64,000 bases of DNA from Coenobita brevimanus. Lineage: Eukaryota; Arthropoda; Malacostraca; Decapoda; Coenobitidae. Positions 47,262-59,000 of the stretch are shown here, piece by piece (positions within the stretch are counted from its first letter, which is position 1; each line of letters starts with the position of its first letter). Made by a program: the position numbers and the translations under genes. Below the pieces are notes generated by a model, which was given only the letters and a program-made list of their open reading frames with translations, did not search any database and was not told where the DNA came from. The stretch covers positions 17,883,331 to 17,947,330 of the forward strand of contig CM064657.1 in assembly GCA_032717465.1 (NCBI GenBank), in the 5' to 3' direction.

Positions 47262-47347
47262 CCTGGTCGTGGTGTAGTGGTATGCTGCCTGGCTCTCACC
47301 GAAGAGTCCCGGGTTCGATTCCCGGCATATTGGTAATTTCTCTGATG
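47262..47347 (+). mobile_element. tRNA-derived SINE C (truncated)
   Basis: The same head (ACCTGGTCGTGGTGTAGTGG) and intact B box. It ends early, at CTCTGATGA, where the duplicated target begins. Confidence 0.85.
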
Positions 47348-47362
47348 AACCATTAAGGATGA

Positions 47363-48267
47363 TTAGTGGGTGAAGTCGTTGTGAACTACACTGTGTGTGT
47401 GTGTGCAGGCTTCGGTAAATAAGCCTGACCTGTCTATTATTACATAACCAAAGCTGGCGTTGGCGATACCCTTCCCTACCAGAACATCACACATGAACTG
47501 CATTATACATTATCCTGGCTATGAACCCAAGCGAAAATGTCTCCCAAGTTCATCACTGTCACATGCACCATTCGTCCTCTGTGCTGCTTAATATCCTTCT
47601 TTAAAGTCTCGGTTCTTAATTATTATTATGTTGGTTTAATGGGCTGATAGTGAATGAAAATGTAATTCACGAATTAGCGCGATTGGATTATATAACCCTT
47701 TTATTCCAGCACTTCTTTGACGATGTTTAATATCATGCAGTTTACTTTTTAATGCATCTCCAGCAGAACGACAACTTAGGAAAAGTAATAATTCAGTTAA
47801 TTATGTAAACATAACGTCTATAAAAAATATGATCCATTCTTCCTCCTTGCGTACTCCCTCTTTTACTATATCCACATCCTCCCCTTCTTCCTTCCCTCCC
47901 TTGCCCTCCACAGTTCCTACAGGCCAGGAGCATTAGCCTAAGTTTGAAGGGAACCTGGAAATAAAAATGAGAAAGCTGATTATTTTCAGGAAAGCTGCTT
48001 GGAAGCATGCTAAGTTGAGATCCAGAAACATTCTAAGTTTTCCCCATCAGCTAGCCATGTGGGACAAAAATTCAAGATGGCCGCCAATGGCATGGGGTAG
48101 ATTTGGAACTAGAAGTCACGGATGGTTATGTAATAGCTCATTTTTAAGGGTTTTGGGGGGATAAGACCATTTTCACCATTATTTCAATGATTTATTGACG
48201 TGTGTTCAAAGAATGACCAAGGTAATGCACTGTTTTAAACAAAATGGTAAATACAACATATTGAAAG
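47363..48267. other. Gene-free stretch
   Basis: No supported coding frame or repeat was recognised. Confidence 0.5.
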
Positions 48268-48582
48268 TCAACAACCAGCACTATCTTTGCCAGCAGCAGC
48301 TGTCCTACTGCATCTAAATAAACCTACCGTCGTTGACAGGGTAAGATTTGTGTAGACATCAAAGCAGACAGTGCATTCTTTGTCATAGTTATTGATAACG
48401 TGATTCACATAGCTGTCACACACACCACCATGCGTGCAGTTCACAGGCCATGTCACATTTTGCTGCAAATATCCTCGATCCACCACATAGTATGGGTTCT
48501 TAAGAGATTCTATAGACACTGGGGCTACTGGAGCTTTCAGCACCTTAGCAAGACCACTGTTGTTGTTTTTCGCATTGTACAT
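48268..48582 (-). CDS. Unidentified secreted-type coding piece interrupted by the LTR element
   Basis: A 104-aa minus-strand frame lies directly next to the LTR insertion. It has six cysteines after residue 45 and N-x-T sites (NVTWPVNCTHGGVCDSY, NLTLSTT). Together with 55627-56025 on the other side of the LTR element it probably belonged to one locus, since both have the same strand, similar cysteine/glycosylation character and abut the target duplication. No family recognised. It could be an exon of a host or viral-type glycoprotein; exon boundaries are not determined. Confidence 0.35.
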   Translation of the reverse strand: MYNAKNNNSGLAKVLKAPVAPVSIESLKNPYYVVDRGYLQQNVTWPVNCTHGGVCDSYVNHVINNYDKECTVCFDVYTNLTLSTTVGLFRCSRTAAAGKDSAGC

Positions 48583-48596
48583 TTATCCAATAGGTG

Positions 48597-48944
48597 TGTT
48601 AAGGTTTGTTGATGCCCCTTGACGCCAGTCGTAGGTGAAGTCAAAGTCTCGGAGTAGTTTTCTGATAATAAATTAAGCACCGCTTTATATCTTCACACAG
48701 CAGCCGTGAAAACCACCCGTGTCCATCCCAGCCCGTTGCTAGCTGCTCGACTCTCACCGGCACAGGCGGTGGTGCGGCCACAAAACTCATGGTTCAGCAA
48801 AGATTGAATCAAGCCAGACATAGCAAGCGCTCACAGATATGGCAAGCGATAGCAAGCGCTCAGTGGCGCCATACTTGGATCCTACTTACAACTACTTACA
48901 TACGATACTTACACACTACATATTATTACAAATGGTTACAAACA
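48597..48944 (-). repeat. 3' LTR of the env-bearing element
   Basis: 348 bp. It pairs with 55283-55626 and contains internal GCAAGCG...GCAAGCGCTCA repetition near 48820-48865. Confidence 0.9.
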
Positions 48945-49290
48945 ATTTTCCCCCACATCAAAAAGTGTCTCCTGACACAGTGGTGGAGGCATTAAGTCAT
49001 AATGTGGCAAGAATGCAAGTGGACAGAGTATACAGTCAACCGTGACTACATGGGAGTATAATAATAAATGGGATATTATAATACAATTCAAGAAGTTGAC
49101 TGCAACAAGAGAGAAATATATTTACAGGACATGGCCATGTTAGAAAGGTAGGAAAAGTTATAAGTACTAATAAATGCAAAAGTAGAATGTAAATAATCCA
49201 CTATCGTGGTATAGGCCACGAATTAACTAGGCACAAGGTATGTGACAAGCGCAGTGATAGTATACATATAGGTTTGGTCAACTTACAAAT

Positions 49291-49362
<72 letters not shown>
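49291..49362. repeat. (TA)n microsatellite within the retroelement
   Basis: More than 30 TA units between the end of env and the 3' LTR. Confidence 0.95.
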
Positions 49363-49365
<3 letters not shown>

Positions 49366-49659
49366 TAGTACGTACAAGTAATCACAATGATACCTTTATG
49401 AGAAATATAGTAACAGAATGCACCACTTGATACACTCCAGTTTATCTTACACAGAAGGCACTGCCTGAGGGTGCTCAGATATTCACTTCCCTTATCCCAT
49501 TTTTATTTCACTAGTTTTCAGGTCCTGTACTCACTGTGTAGTAATTATATAGGGATTTTATTACATTCAAGTAGCTTAACTTTCAATGTTGCACAGGGAT
49601 TTCCTTTAGTATGATCTTCACATCTTCACCAATCATAAGAACTGTTACTTAAAGAACTG

Positions 49660-51468
49660 TTACTTTGAACTACCAGTTTCCAGGTCTTTTGGTTGTCGCA
49701 CTAACCTTGTTGTTACACGGATCTCATGCAACCTGTTGTCCATTCGCTTGACAGAACAGTACAGGATACAGACAATTGCAATAAAACCTAGAAAACATAA
49801 GACCACTGGAGGAAATACAAAGACTGGATGTACCTAGGAACGGTTAATAGCTGAAGAGAACTGGTTCATAATGAAATTAGACTGATTCAGAAAGTTCAAC
49901 ATAAGGACGTTGTCTGATGTGATGGAAAGTTGTCTCTTGGTGACATGTAGAGGTGTATGGTATGTAGGAGGACTACTGAGCCTTGAAAGCAGGCTGTGAA
50001 GCCTATGCCCACATAAAAAAAAAAAAAAAAAAAAAAAAGATAATAGGAAGTATTACTAGGTTTGCAGATGTCATATTTGTGGGAGCGAAGTGCGAAGTGA
50101 TAATGTGTAGCATGGGCTATTACAGACTCAGACCTTACTGTACAGTAATCAGGGGCCTTAAACAAACCAAGTGCGGATAGTGAAAGGACAGGAGTTCCTG
50201 GACAAATAAGACTGACAGGGGTTGAGACACTAAAGAAAGAAATAGCGGATGTGATTTAGACGAGCATGGTGTACCTGGCTTTTGGGGGCAGGAACAAAGG
50301 TACAGACAGGATGTACTGAGAAGTTACGGACTAAGGCAGATTCGCAAGGAGCAACGCTGCCAGGAAAAATTGTTAGGAGGTACGCAGCACAAACTCGAGA
50401 GTTGGGTGTGAGAAAGGCACATCTGCCGAGGTCACTTGAGGAGATGAAGGCAATATAAAGATGATCATGGGAGAGAAGAAGGTACTCTGAAGAGACAGAG
50501 GCTTGTACCAGGGAGTTATTGTACCAGAAAGGAAAAGGAATGATGTGGAATAGATCGAATGTGATGGAAGAACGAAGAGGAATAAGAACAATTATATCTT
50601 TAGTAAGGAATGTGGCCTCTAGGATTGGGTAGTAGTGTTCTAAAGAGGAAAATGAAATCACAGGAGACAAGCTGAAGGCTGAGTGAGCCCATTCCAAGGT
50701 AGAGCGAAGGTCAGAGAGAGGTACTAACTCTAGGTTGACACGACCATCAACAGCATTGACTAAAATACGAATTAGGCTAGAAACTTGGGAGACAAGAGAG
50801 TCCAGAGAAACCTGTAAATTATCTACATGTAATTTTACATACATCAACTCTGATACAATAGTTACCTTCGATACTTCATGATTAAGAATGGATGTAAAAT
50901 TATTTAGGGTATTTGTAACATCATTTAAATGGTGTGCGTTCTCTTGTAGCACAGAATGTTGAACATTTAACACCTTTTCCTGGGTCTCTGGAGCATTTGC
51001 TAATTGATATACGTCTTTCTTAAATCCAGAGAGGTCACGGGCAGTCGCTACACCAAGTAATCCGCTCAGAATTTCTCCTCCAAGATCAAAACGTCCATGT
51101 TTCACTCGTGAGCGGCCCACAGGCGTTTGGTTAGGGAAGGAATCTTGGAGATGGTTGAACTGATATTAAATATAATCTAACTTCCACCAGATGGGTAGGT
51201 AGAGTGGGTACAAAAATGTGTCTGAGGGATGTCGATTTTTAATATCTGAAAGGAGTCCCTGCAGGTCCTCTAGCTGACGTGCAAAATCAGGCAGGGCGAT
51301 GGCCATGGCGGCCAGCGGCTCTAAGTCGTAGCGCAAGGAGACTACATCCTTCGCCACCATTACCTCGCCTCCTGCGCCAACCAAGGCCCTGGGCCGTACG
51401 GCACCATCGTCCTCACCCGATGCAGACCCAACCAGAGTCAGCACTGCCAGCACGTAGACCCATAGCAT
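49660..51468 (-). pseudogene. env: Errantivirus-type envelope protein (F-like), broken
   Basis: A membrane fusion glycoprotein of the kind that insect errantiviruses share with baculovirus F proteins. The start at 51468 opens a hydrophobic signal peptide (VYVLAVLTLVGSASG). A stop and frameshift near 51165 separate it from the long open section 50230-51120. That section begins with a basic, furin-like cleavage region followed by a glycine-rich hydrophobic segment (FDLGGEILSGLLG), as in class I-type fusion proteins. Heptad-like helices follow. A further stop at 50230 and a SINE fragment (about 49930-50036) interrupt the C-terminal part. Near 49790 a hydrophobic span fits a transmembrane anchor. 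Several breaks mean no functional protein is encoded. Confidence 0.8.
49925..50036 (-). mobile_element. 3' fragment of the ~340-bp tRNA-derived SINE with poly(A)-type tail
   Basis: GACATGTAGAGGTGTATGGTA through GCAGGCTGTGAAGCCTATGC matches the distal part of the SINE at 59960-60302. The run of 24 A (about 50016-50038 plus strand) is its tail, so the fragment is in plus orientation relative to the window and antisense to env. Strand is given for the host element. Confidence 0.7.
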
Positions 51469-51491
51469 CTTTCCTATAAAATGAGTTGATG

Positions 51492-52645
51492 TTAGAGGTG
51501 ATGGTAATGCAGATGGTAACGACAGTGTGAGATGATAACGTTATGCAAAGGCTTAGTGGCAGAATGCAATTTGGCACGATAGTTATTAACAGTAGGGGAA
51601 GGTTGAATAGTAGTGTCACAAGGAAGACTTAGAGAAGAGGAAGAAGGTTGAGCAAGAGTTTGTTGTGGAGATGTGGTCTCTGTTAGTAGCTCCTCCAAGA
51701 CTATGCGTTTTGATGCACGTTTGAGATCATCTGCATGCACCCATGTCGTCTCTGCCTTGTACGGATCTCTTAATTCGAATTTATTACCTTTACGAGATAC
51801 GACACCGAAGGGACCCAAGAATTTACTCTTTAGTTTTGAATCTCTGTCATGATCTAGGGCAAAAACTAAGTAACCTACTTGGATGGTAACATCTGTGGCA
51901 GCAGCATGTTGGTTACGTACCATCTCCTCATTTGTAACGGCCAGATTATCCTGAACGTATTAATGATTTTTCTGGAAGTTGGATTAAGTGGACTTGCATG
52001 TAGTTATTGTAGTTATAGATCGGATCAGGTTTGGATTGCAACAATGAATAAGGCAATTTTTTGTCAAAGCCATAGATGACAAAGAATGGTGTTTCCCCAA
52101 TTGACTTATTGATGGATGAATTAATTGAAGCAGCTACCTGCGGAATCCACTCGTCCCAAGTGGAAGTCTGATCTCCCACTATGTGACGCAGACCCTCCAA
52201 TATCTTCCTATTCTGGCGCTCTACTAGGCCATTGGCGGCTGGATGATGGGCCACTATATTGCATTTCTTAATTCCGAATCGAAGACAAATTTCTTCCAGT
52301 AATGAATTATTGAACTCTGACCCGTTATCAGTTAAAATAACTTCTGGTGTTGTGAAAGGGCAAATTACTGAATTAATAATGGCATGTGCCACTGCGTTAG
52401 CAGATTTTTCACGCAATGGAACTAAGATAACAAATCTAGAGAAATGATCGACTACTACTAATAGATAGACGAAGCCAGATTCTGTACGAGGCAGCTTCAG
52501 AAGATCAAGAGAGACAGTTTGCCAAGATTTTGATGGTACTGGGTACTGCAATATAGGAGCAGGTTGACAGGTTGCCCCTTTATGATGGGCACATGATAAA
52601 CATGCATCACAGTGCACTTCTATATCCAAATGTTTTTTAAAGAGG
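51492..52645 (-). pseudogene. Integrase of the env-bearing element
   Basis: The zinc region CDACLSCAHHKG (about 52600) is followed by the catalytic core: first aspartate in SLDLLKLPRTESGF (about 52515), second in ILTDNGSEFNNSL (about 52330), glutamate in NGLVERQNRKILEG (about 52225). A frameshift near 51940 leads into the C-terminal domain with a GPFGVVSRKGNKFELRDP segment (about 51800), the GPF/Y-type module. It would insert the cDNA; it is disrupted here. Confidence 0.88.
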
Positions 52646-52760
52646 TATCTGAGATCAGGTTTACCATAGATCCAGTGTCCATAAAGAAAGAGCTTTGTAC
52701 CCCTTCACTCCGTCCTAGAATGACTAGGCCTAAAGATGTTAAGGTCCTACCTGGTGAATG
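52640..52760 (-). pseudogene. Protease N-terminal remnant joined to integrase
   Basis: The minus-strand reading SSFFMDTGSMVNLISD at about 52650-52700 has the DTGS aspartic protease motif. Within about ten codons the sequence becomes the integrase zinc region, so the rest of protease, RT and RNase H has been deleted. Confidence 0.7.
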
Positions 52761-52827
52761 GGGAGTTGATTTTCTGTTACCTTATTTTCAGACACCAGCG
52801 GAACTACCGCTATTTGGTTACATTTCT

Positions 52828-54300
52828 TCAATCCGAGCGCTCCTCTTCCCCCAACTGATGGCTCTTAAGGTAACGACACTCGTCAGTGGAGTGAGTTGTG
52901 CTGTTCTTGTAATATTTGCATGTTAGACGATGGGACCGCGAGGGTGTGCACTGTCGTTCCCGTGAGCAGAAACGTCTTTCTTTGCATGCACAGCTAGAAT
53001 CTCGATGACCTACATTACCGCAGTGCCAGCACACAATTGAGGATTGTTTGCTTTGTCGCACAGTTGATTTGTCACGACTGCTAGAAGGTGAGCAATAGTG
53101 TGAGTGAGACCGATTACTAGGTTTGGTTTTTGTAGTTGGACGCAAACGAGAGGAATCAGATGAAGTAATGCTGGTGTGTAGTACTCTCGCAGTACCACCT
53201 GCAGAGTGAGAGGCTGAGGTGTAAGAACCAGCCTGGCGAGTGATGTCTGATCCTGACATTTCTATTATGGTCATGGAGATGTTAACTATTTTGTCTCTGG
53301 GGTTAAAGCCAAGTTGTGTTGCTATTTGTTTTTGGTTGTCAGAAAGCCAGTTAGGAAATCTAAAGGATCCGAACAAATCTGCAAAATTATTTAGTGAAAC
53401 CATAAGCACTCCATAATTTCGGCTACCCATTGAGTACCATGGAACAATTGGTGCAGCTCTGAACTCGTCACCCTCATAGCAGCGGCTACCTCAATTACCT
53501 TTGCATGTTGGGGAGGTACCTTCATATCCTCCTCTATTTGCCTGAGAAGGTTTGTCAACCCTATAAGAGATGCAGCATTGGAATGTTGGCAACAAAGTTG
53601 AATTAACTATTGGCGACAAGCGTCAAACGTTTGGCAATCTTCGAAGTGCCCTGCACGAATAGTGGCTCCTGTTAGTGACCTGCCCTGATAGAGTCGACCC
53701 ATCAGATAAGAAACTTTCAAGGGTTCAGTTGTGATTTGCCATTACGAATGTCATTCTTGACCTCTCTGAGGAAGTCGTAAATGGAAACTGTACTATCCTC
53801 TCCTGTAAATTTGGGTCTGTTAACATCATCCAAATATATGGACTGGGGAGGTGGAGGGTTCTGATTCGACATCATAGGAAGAGGGTGAGACCACGAAAGT
53901 GAGGAAGTAAGTACAGTAGTGAACTGAGACGGTGTGTGGGAAGGAAGTGTCGTGGCGGTAGTGGTGTGTGTCGTGGTTAGTGGTGGTGTATGTGTAGTAG
54001 AAGGGAAGGATAAAGGCTGTGGAGAAGGCTGAGTGACTTCAAGAGAATCAGTTGGAAAAGATGATGAAGTGTCTGGTGTTGATATATCTGGATTTAGGGT
54101 AGGAGTAGTAGGGTTATTATCGGTGGTTGTAGGTGTGGGAGGAGTAACAGGAGTAGTCGCAGTAGAAACAGGTAGGGAACTTACGGTTTGTTTACTGTAA
54201 GAACTGCCACTACGAAGAGTTACATTATCACCACATACAGGGTCATCTGTGTCACTATCAGATTCAATAGGGGAGAGATCTACCCTTTTAAAAAGGGCAT
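52828..54300 (-). pseudogene. gag: gag of the env-bearing element
   Basis: The N-terminal part (about 54290-53700) is Thr/Pro/Ser-rich, with PKFTGEDSTVSIYDFLREVK near 53790. Frameshifts and stops break the capsid region between 53430 and 53720. The open part 52828-53430 carries a serine-rich linker and a CCHC-type knuckle CWHCGNVGHRDSSC (about 53020), then further Cys/Arg-rich sequence. Confidence 0.8.
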
Positions 54301-55282
54301 TAATAGAATAGGAAGTAAATGAAAATAAATGAACAAATGGATAAATAAAAGAATAAATAATTAAAAATATTTATAATACGTGAAGAAATGATTTATATAC
54401 AATGAATATGAGTGAAAATGAATGCGTTATTTACAGCTGAGCATGAGTATAATTGAGAGAAAATGGGATGAAGCAGGAGTGAGTGAATGAAAAATTCTGA
54501 ATGAATGAAAGATGAGGGACAAAAATGCAATGAATGGATAAGAGTAAATGGTGAAAATATCACAATCTATAGAAACAGCTTGGCTTCTCTGTAGAAAGGA
54601 ATCGATTAATGTGATGGAATGAGAAACTGCATGAAAATGCAGATAGAAAATACTTGTAGTAAGATGTGTTCCGTGTGATAGCTTGATGTGAGACTTGAGT
54701 GAGCTCTCGTATCGGAGTGTCTCCTCCCCCCGCCAGCGTTGATTGGGCGGAGGAATTCGTGACGTCACTGGGCGGCAGATAAGCAGTGGGCGGAACGCGA
54801 AGCTGATACGAGCATGAGACTGTGACGTAGCGCGGTGTGAGTGGCCACACTCCATGGGTGATGTCGGTCTGTGTGGTAGGTGGGGGAACGATGATGTAAC
54901 GGCGTCGGGCGGCGGATGGGGGCTACTTCCTGGAGTGGGGTCTGGGTTGGAGTTTGTGGGGGCTGAAACTAACCCATACAGCGTGATAATATAACAGGTC
55001 ACACAGGACTGGCAGGCAAAGGCAGGTAGTGAGGGTAATGGTGGAGGCTTACGTGGCTGTAGTGGTGTGGTGGTAGGTGGGGTGTTGGTGTGGAGGAAAA
55101 TCTCAAAACCACATCAAAGCTGCTAGGATGATTCCACACCAAGACTGCAAAAAGGGCTGGAGGCTGGAGCGGAGATAGACTGTGTGTCGTCGTGGGAAGA
55201 ACAGCAGCGTGGGAAAATAGACACAGCCAAGCTTACCCACAGAAGACGTGAAATCACTATTATCTCACTCGCTTTCCCCAAA
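54301..55282 (-). other. 5' untranslated leader of the env-bearing element
   Basis: Between the 5' LTR and gag on the minus strand. The 191-aa frame 54427-55002 shows no recognisable domain. The sequence just inside the LTR begins TTTGGGGAAAGCGAG; no primer tRNA was assigned. Confidence 0.45.
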
Positions 55283-55626
55283 TGTTAAGGTTTGTTGATG
55301 CCCCTTGACGCCAGTCGTAGGTGAAGTCAAAGTCTCGGAGTAGTTTTCTGATAATATATTAAGCACCGCCTTATATCTTCACACAGCAGCCGTGAAAACC
55401 ACCCGTGTCCAAACCCAGCCCGTTGCTAACTGCTCGACTCTCACCAGGTAGGTGGTGGTGCGGCCACAAAACTCATGGTTCAGCAGAATTTGAATCAAGC
55501 CAGACATAGCAAGCCCTCACAGACATAGCAAGCGATAGCAAACGCTCAGTGGCGCCCTACTTGGCTCTTACAACTACTTACATACGATACTTACACACTA
55601 CATATTATTACAAATGGTTACAAACA
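55283..55626 (-). repeat. 5' LTR of the env-bearing element
   Basis: 344 bp, highly similar to 48597-48944. Confidence 0.9.
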
Positions 55627-56025
55627 GGTGGCTTTTTGCTAAACTCATGTATAAGATGACTATCCATATCTGATCGGTTCTTTATCGCACACGTGACCTG
55701 AATGAAGAGTAGTGTTGGTGTTAGCCCCAACGTCTTCGCCACGGACAGTGGCAGTACACGTTGCAAGACCAGTACATGTAACCTACACTCCTTTTGAGCT
55801 TAACATCAGCGTAGTTCAGGCCAGTGATATGTGCAGCTGCCTCATCTCCTGATTTGACTGCACAGTCTGCATTAACACAAACAGATGCCACGACTACAGT
55901 ATCAATGCAGAGCAGTCTATTTAGGTAATCACCTGTGTTGGCAATTGGCGAATGGTGTGATAAGTAATCCCGAAAGGTGAGAAAATGACTGCTGTCACAT
56001 GCAACTGCGGATTCCTGGAGGGCTT
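55627..56025 (-). CDS. Unidentified secreted-type coding piece between two insertions
   Basis: The minus-strand frame (within 55721-56077) reads ACDSSHFLTFRDYLSHHSPI and CVNADCAVKSGDEAAAHITG, with further cysteines near YMYWSCNVYCHC. It continues to about 55650 with an N-x-T site. It is cut at its N-terminal side by the poly(A) tail of the Jockey-like LINE (56026-56048) and followed by the LTR element. Family not recognised; the cysteine pattern suggests a secreted or viral-type ectodomain. Confidence 0.35.
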
Positions 56026-59000
56026 TTTTTTTTTTTTTTTTTTTTTTTAATGCGCGGAAGAAGGAATCAAAGGCCATGAGCCCGCAGTAACAGTTCCCTC
56101 CAAGAGAAAAACAAAATACAATAGAGAGCCAAATTCAAGATCCGATCATTTTGAGATGCCTGGACACACTGCGTTTGAAAGACTGGAGATCATAGGCAGC
56201 AGGAAATACAGATAGAGGGAGACAGTTCCAGAGCTGACCTGTTGCATAAATGAAAGACTGGGAGTAACGGTTAACTCTTGCATTAGAGAGTTGGACAGAA
56301 AAAGGATGAGAGTTTGCTGCCAGACGGGTGCTACGCGCACGTCGTAGAGGTGGAGGAATGCAAGCAGACAGTTCAGAGGAGCAGCGACCATTAAAGTAGC
56401 GATAGAAAAGAGATAAAGACGCAACAGTGCGGCGAAGAGACAGAGGTTGAAGGGAGTCAGTAAGAGGAGGAGAGTTAATGAGACGAAAAGCCTTTGACTC
56501 CACCCTATTGAGAAGAGCTGTGTGTGGGGAGCCTCCCCACACATGAGAGTTGTACTCCACACAGGGGCGGATAAAGCCCCTGTATAGAGACAACAATTGT
56601 GCAGGGGTAAAGAAAGAGCGGAGTCGGCTTAGCACACCCAATCTTTTGGAAGCAGATTTTACAAGAGATGTAATATGATCTTTCCAAGATAAGTCCTGAG
56701 TAAATGAAACCCCAAGCATGTTCAAGGATGATGCAGGATTAAGCTGAATATTATTAAACATTAATGGGTATACCTGTGGAAGATTTTGTCGGGTTGATAG
56801 GTGTAAGAACTGAGTCTTAGATGCATTAAAGACAACCATATTATTTTTACCCCAGTCAGAGATACGAGCCAAGTCAGACATCAGGTGTGCCATAGCCTCA
56901 TCCCTTGTTTCTTGAAGTAACTGTTGAGATGGGCGTTGCGGGAACCGAATGGAAAGGTGAAGGGTGGAGTCATCAGCGTATGAGTGGATAGGGTTAGATG
57001 TACAGCTTAGAAGATCATTGATGAATAAAAGGGAAGAGAGTTGGTGACAGGACAGAGCCCTGAGGAACACAACTGTTGATAGATCTAGGAGAAGAAGGAT
57101 GGCCGTCTACAACGGGGGGGGGAGAACGACCAGAAAGGAAGCTAGCGATGAAGGCACAGATAGAAGGATAGAAACCGTAGGAGGGCAGTTTGGAAATTAA
57201 AGATTTATGCCAGACTCGATCGAAAGCCTTTGAGATGTCAAGTGCAATGGCAAAGCTTTCGCCGAAGTCCCGAAAGGAGGATGACCAGGAGTCTGAAAGG
57301 TAGGTGAGAAGATCGCCAGTGGAGCGTCCCTGACGGAACCCATACTGACGATCGGAAAGAAGGTTGTGATAGGAAAGATGTCTTAAAATTTTTCTATTAA
57401 GAATTGACTCTAAAACTTTTGAAATACAGGACGTTAAAGCAATTGGACGATAGTTGGAGGGTTGGGAGTGGTCACCCTTCTTTGGGACTGGCTGAATGAG
57501 AGCAAACTTCCAGCAAGAAGGAAAGGTACAAGTTGACAGACAAAGGTGAAAGAGTTTGCCTAGGCAGGGTGTAAGCACAGAAGCACAGTTCTTGAGAACA
57601 ACAGGAGGGACCCCATCAGGCCCATATGCCTTGTTAGTACTGAGGCCAGTGATGGCAGAAAATACATCAACTGAAGAAATTTTAATGTCAGCCATGAGGA
57701 AGTCAGAGGGGAGAAGTGATGGAGGAACAGCACCGGAATCGTCTAAGGTGGAATTGGAGGAGAAAGTCTGTGCGAAGAGATCTGCTTTATCAGTAGAAGA
57801 AATAGCTACAGAACCATCAGAGTAGAAAAGAGGAGGGAAGGATGATGAGGTAAAGTTGTTAGAAAGATTTTTGGCAAGGTGCCAGAAGGAGAGGGAAGAA
57901 TTCGAGTTGGAGAGTTGAGAGCATTTAGTATGGATGAAATTATTTTTAGTAGAGCGAAGAACAGACTTAGCACGATTCCGGGCAGAAACGTAAAGATGAT
58001 GTGATTCAGGGGTGGGTTGGCTCCGGTACCTTTTGTAGGCCCTCTCCTTGTTGCGGACAGCATTAGAACAAGCGTGATTAAACCAAGGCTTTCTTGCGTT
58101 AGTCAAAGGATATGAGAAAGGAATGTATGCTTCCATGCCTGAGAGAATAACCTCCGTAATGCGCAAGGCACACTCAGATGGCTCACGGCCATGGAAGCAA
58201 TAATCATTCCAGGGAAAATCAAAGAAGTACTGCCTGAGGGCCTCCCAGTTCGCGGCTCCAAAATGCCACAGACGACGTTTCCCTGGAGGGTCCACAGGCC
58301 GTACCGGAGTGATAGGACAGGATAAGGTAATAAGGTTGTGATCGGAGGAGCCCAATGGAGAGAAAAGATTAACAGAGTAAGCAGAAGGATTAGTTGTGAG
58401 GAAGAGGTCAAGTATGTTGGAGCTCTCTCCAAGGCGGTCAGGGATACGGGTAGGGTGCTGTACAAGCTGCTCTAGGTCATTAAGGATAGAAAAGATGTAG
58501 GCTTGTTCACCAGGTGGATCCGTGAAAGGAGAGGAGAGCCAAAGGTGGTGGTGAACATTGAAATCTCCAAGAATGGAGATTTCAGAGAAAGGAGAAATGG
58601 ACAGAATGTGTTCCATCGTAGAAGTAAGATAGTCGAAGAATTTTTGATAGTCAGTAGAATTAGGGGATAAGTAAACAGCACAGATATATTTAGTCAGAGA
58701 ATGACAGGAAAGCCGAAGCCAGAGTGTGGAGAATTCAGAAGAATCAAGTTCAGGAACACGAGAGCAAGATAAGTCGTTGCGTATGTATACACAACAGCCA
58801 CCTTTGGCTTTGAAATGAGTATAGAGAAAGTAGGAGGATACAGAAAAGGGTTTGCTGTCGGTTGCCTCAGACAGCTGAGTCTCCGTCAGAAAAAGAAGGT
58901 GAGGTTTAGAGGAGGAGAGGTGGTGCTCAACAGAGCGAAAGTTAGATGAAAGGCCGCGAATGTTGCAGAAATGAAGAAGAAGAGAGTCAGACAGTGGTTC

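Larger units (their letters stand above)
46855..47362. mobile_element. Cluster of three tRNA-derived SINEs within one target duplication
   Basis: The 15-bp AACCATTAAGGATGA occurs exactly at 46855-46869 and 47348-47362, outside an inverted SINE, a direct SINE and a third direct, 3'-truncated SINE. The last few bases of this repeat overlap SINE sequence, so the true duplication may be 11-15 bp. Confidence 0.75.
48597..55626 (-). mobile_element. Errantivirus-like LTR retroelement with env, lacking RT/RNase H
   Basis: LTRs at 48597-48944 and 55283-55626 are highly similar and start TGTTAAGG, ending TTACAAACA. They are flanked by the exact 4-bp duplication GGTG (48593-48596 and 55627-55630). On the minus strand the order is gag, a protease start, integrase, env. 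RT and RNase H are missing between protease and integrase. A purine tract (GGGGGAAAA on the minus strand) adjoins the 3' LTR at 48945-48955. Confidence 0.88.

Noticed and set aside
46920..47335. Genuine tRNA-Glu genes
   Set aside because: Heads have A and B boxes but the acceptor stems do not pair as in a functional tRNA, and each head continues into a shared SINE body.
46855..47362. CRISPR-like spaced repeats
   Set aside because: Repeats are SINE copies in mixed orientation in a eukaryotic genome; no regular spacers or cas genes.
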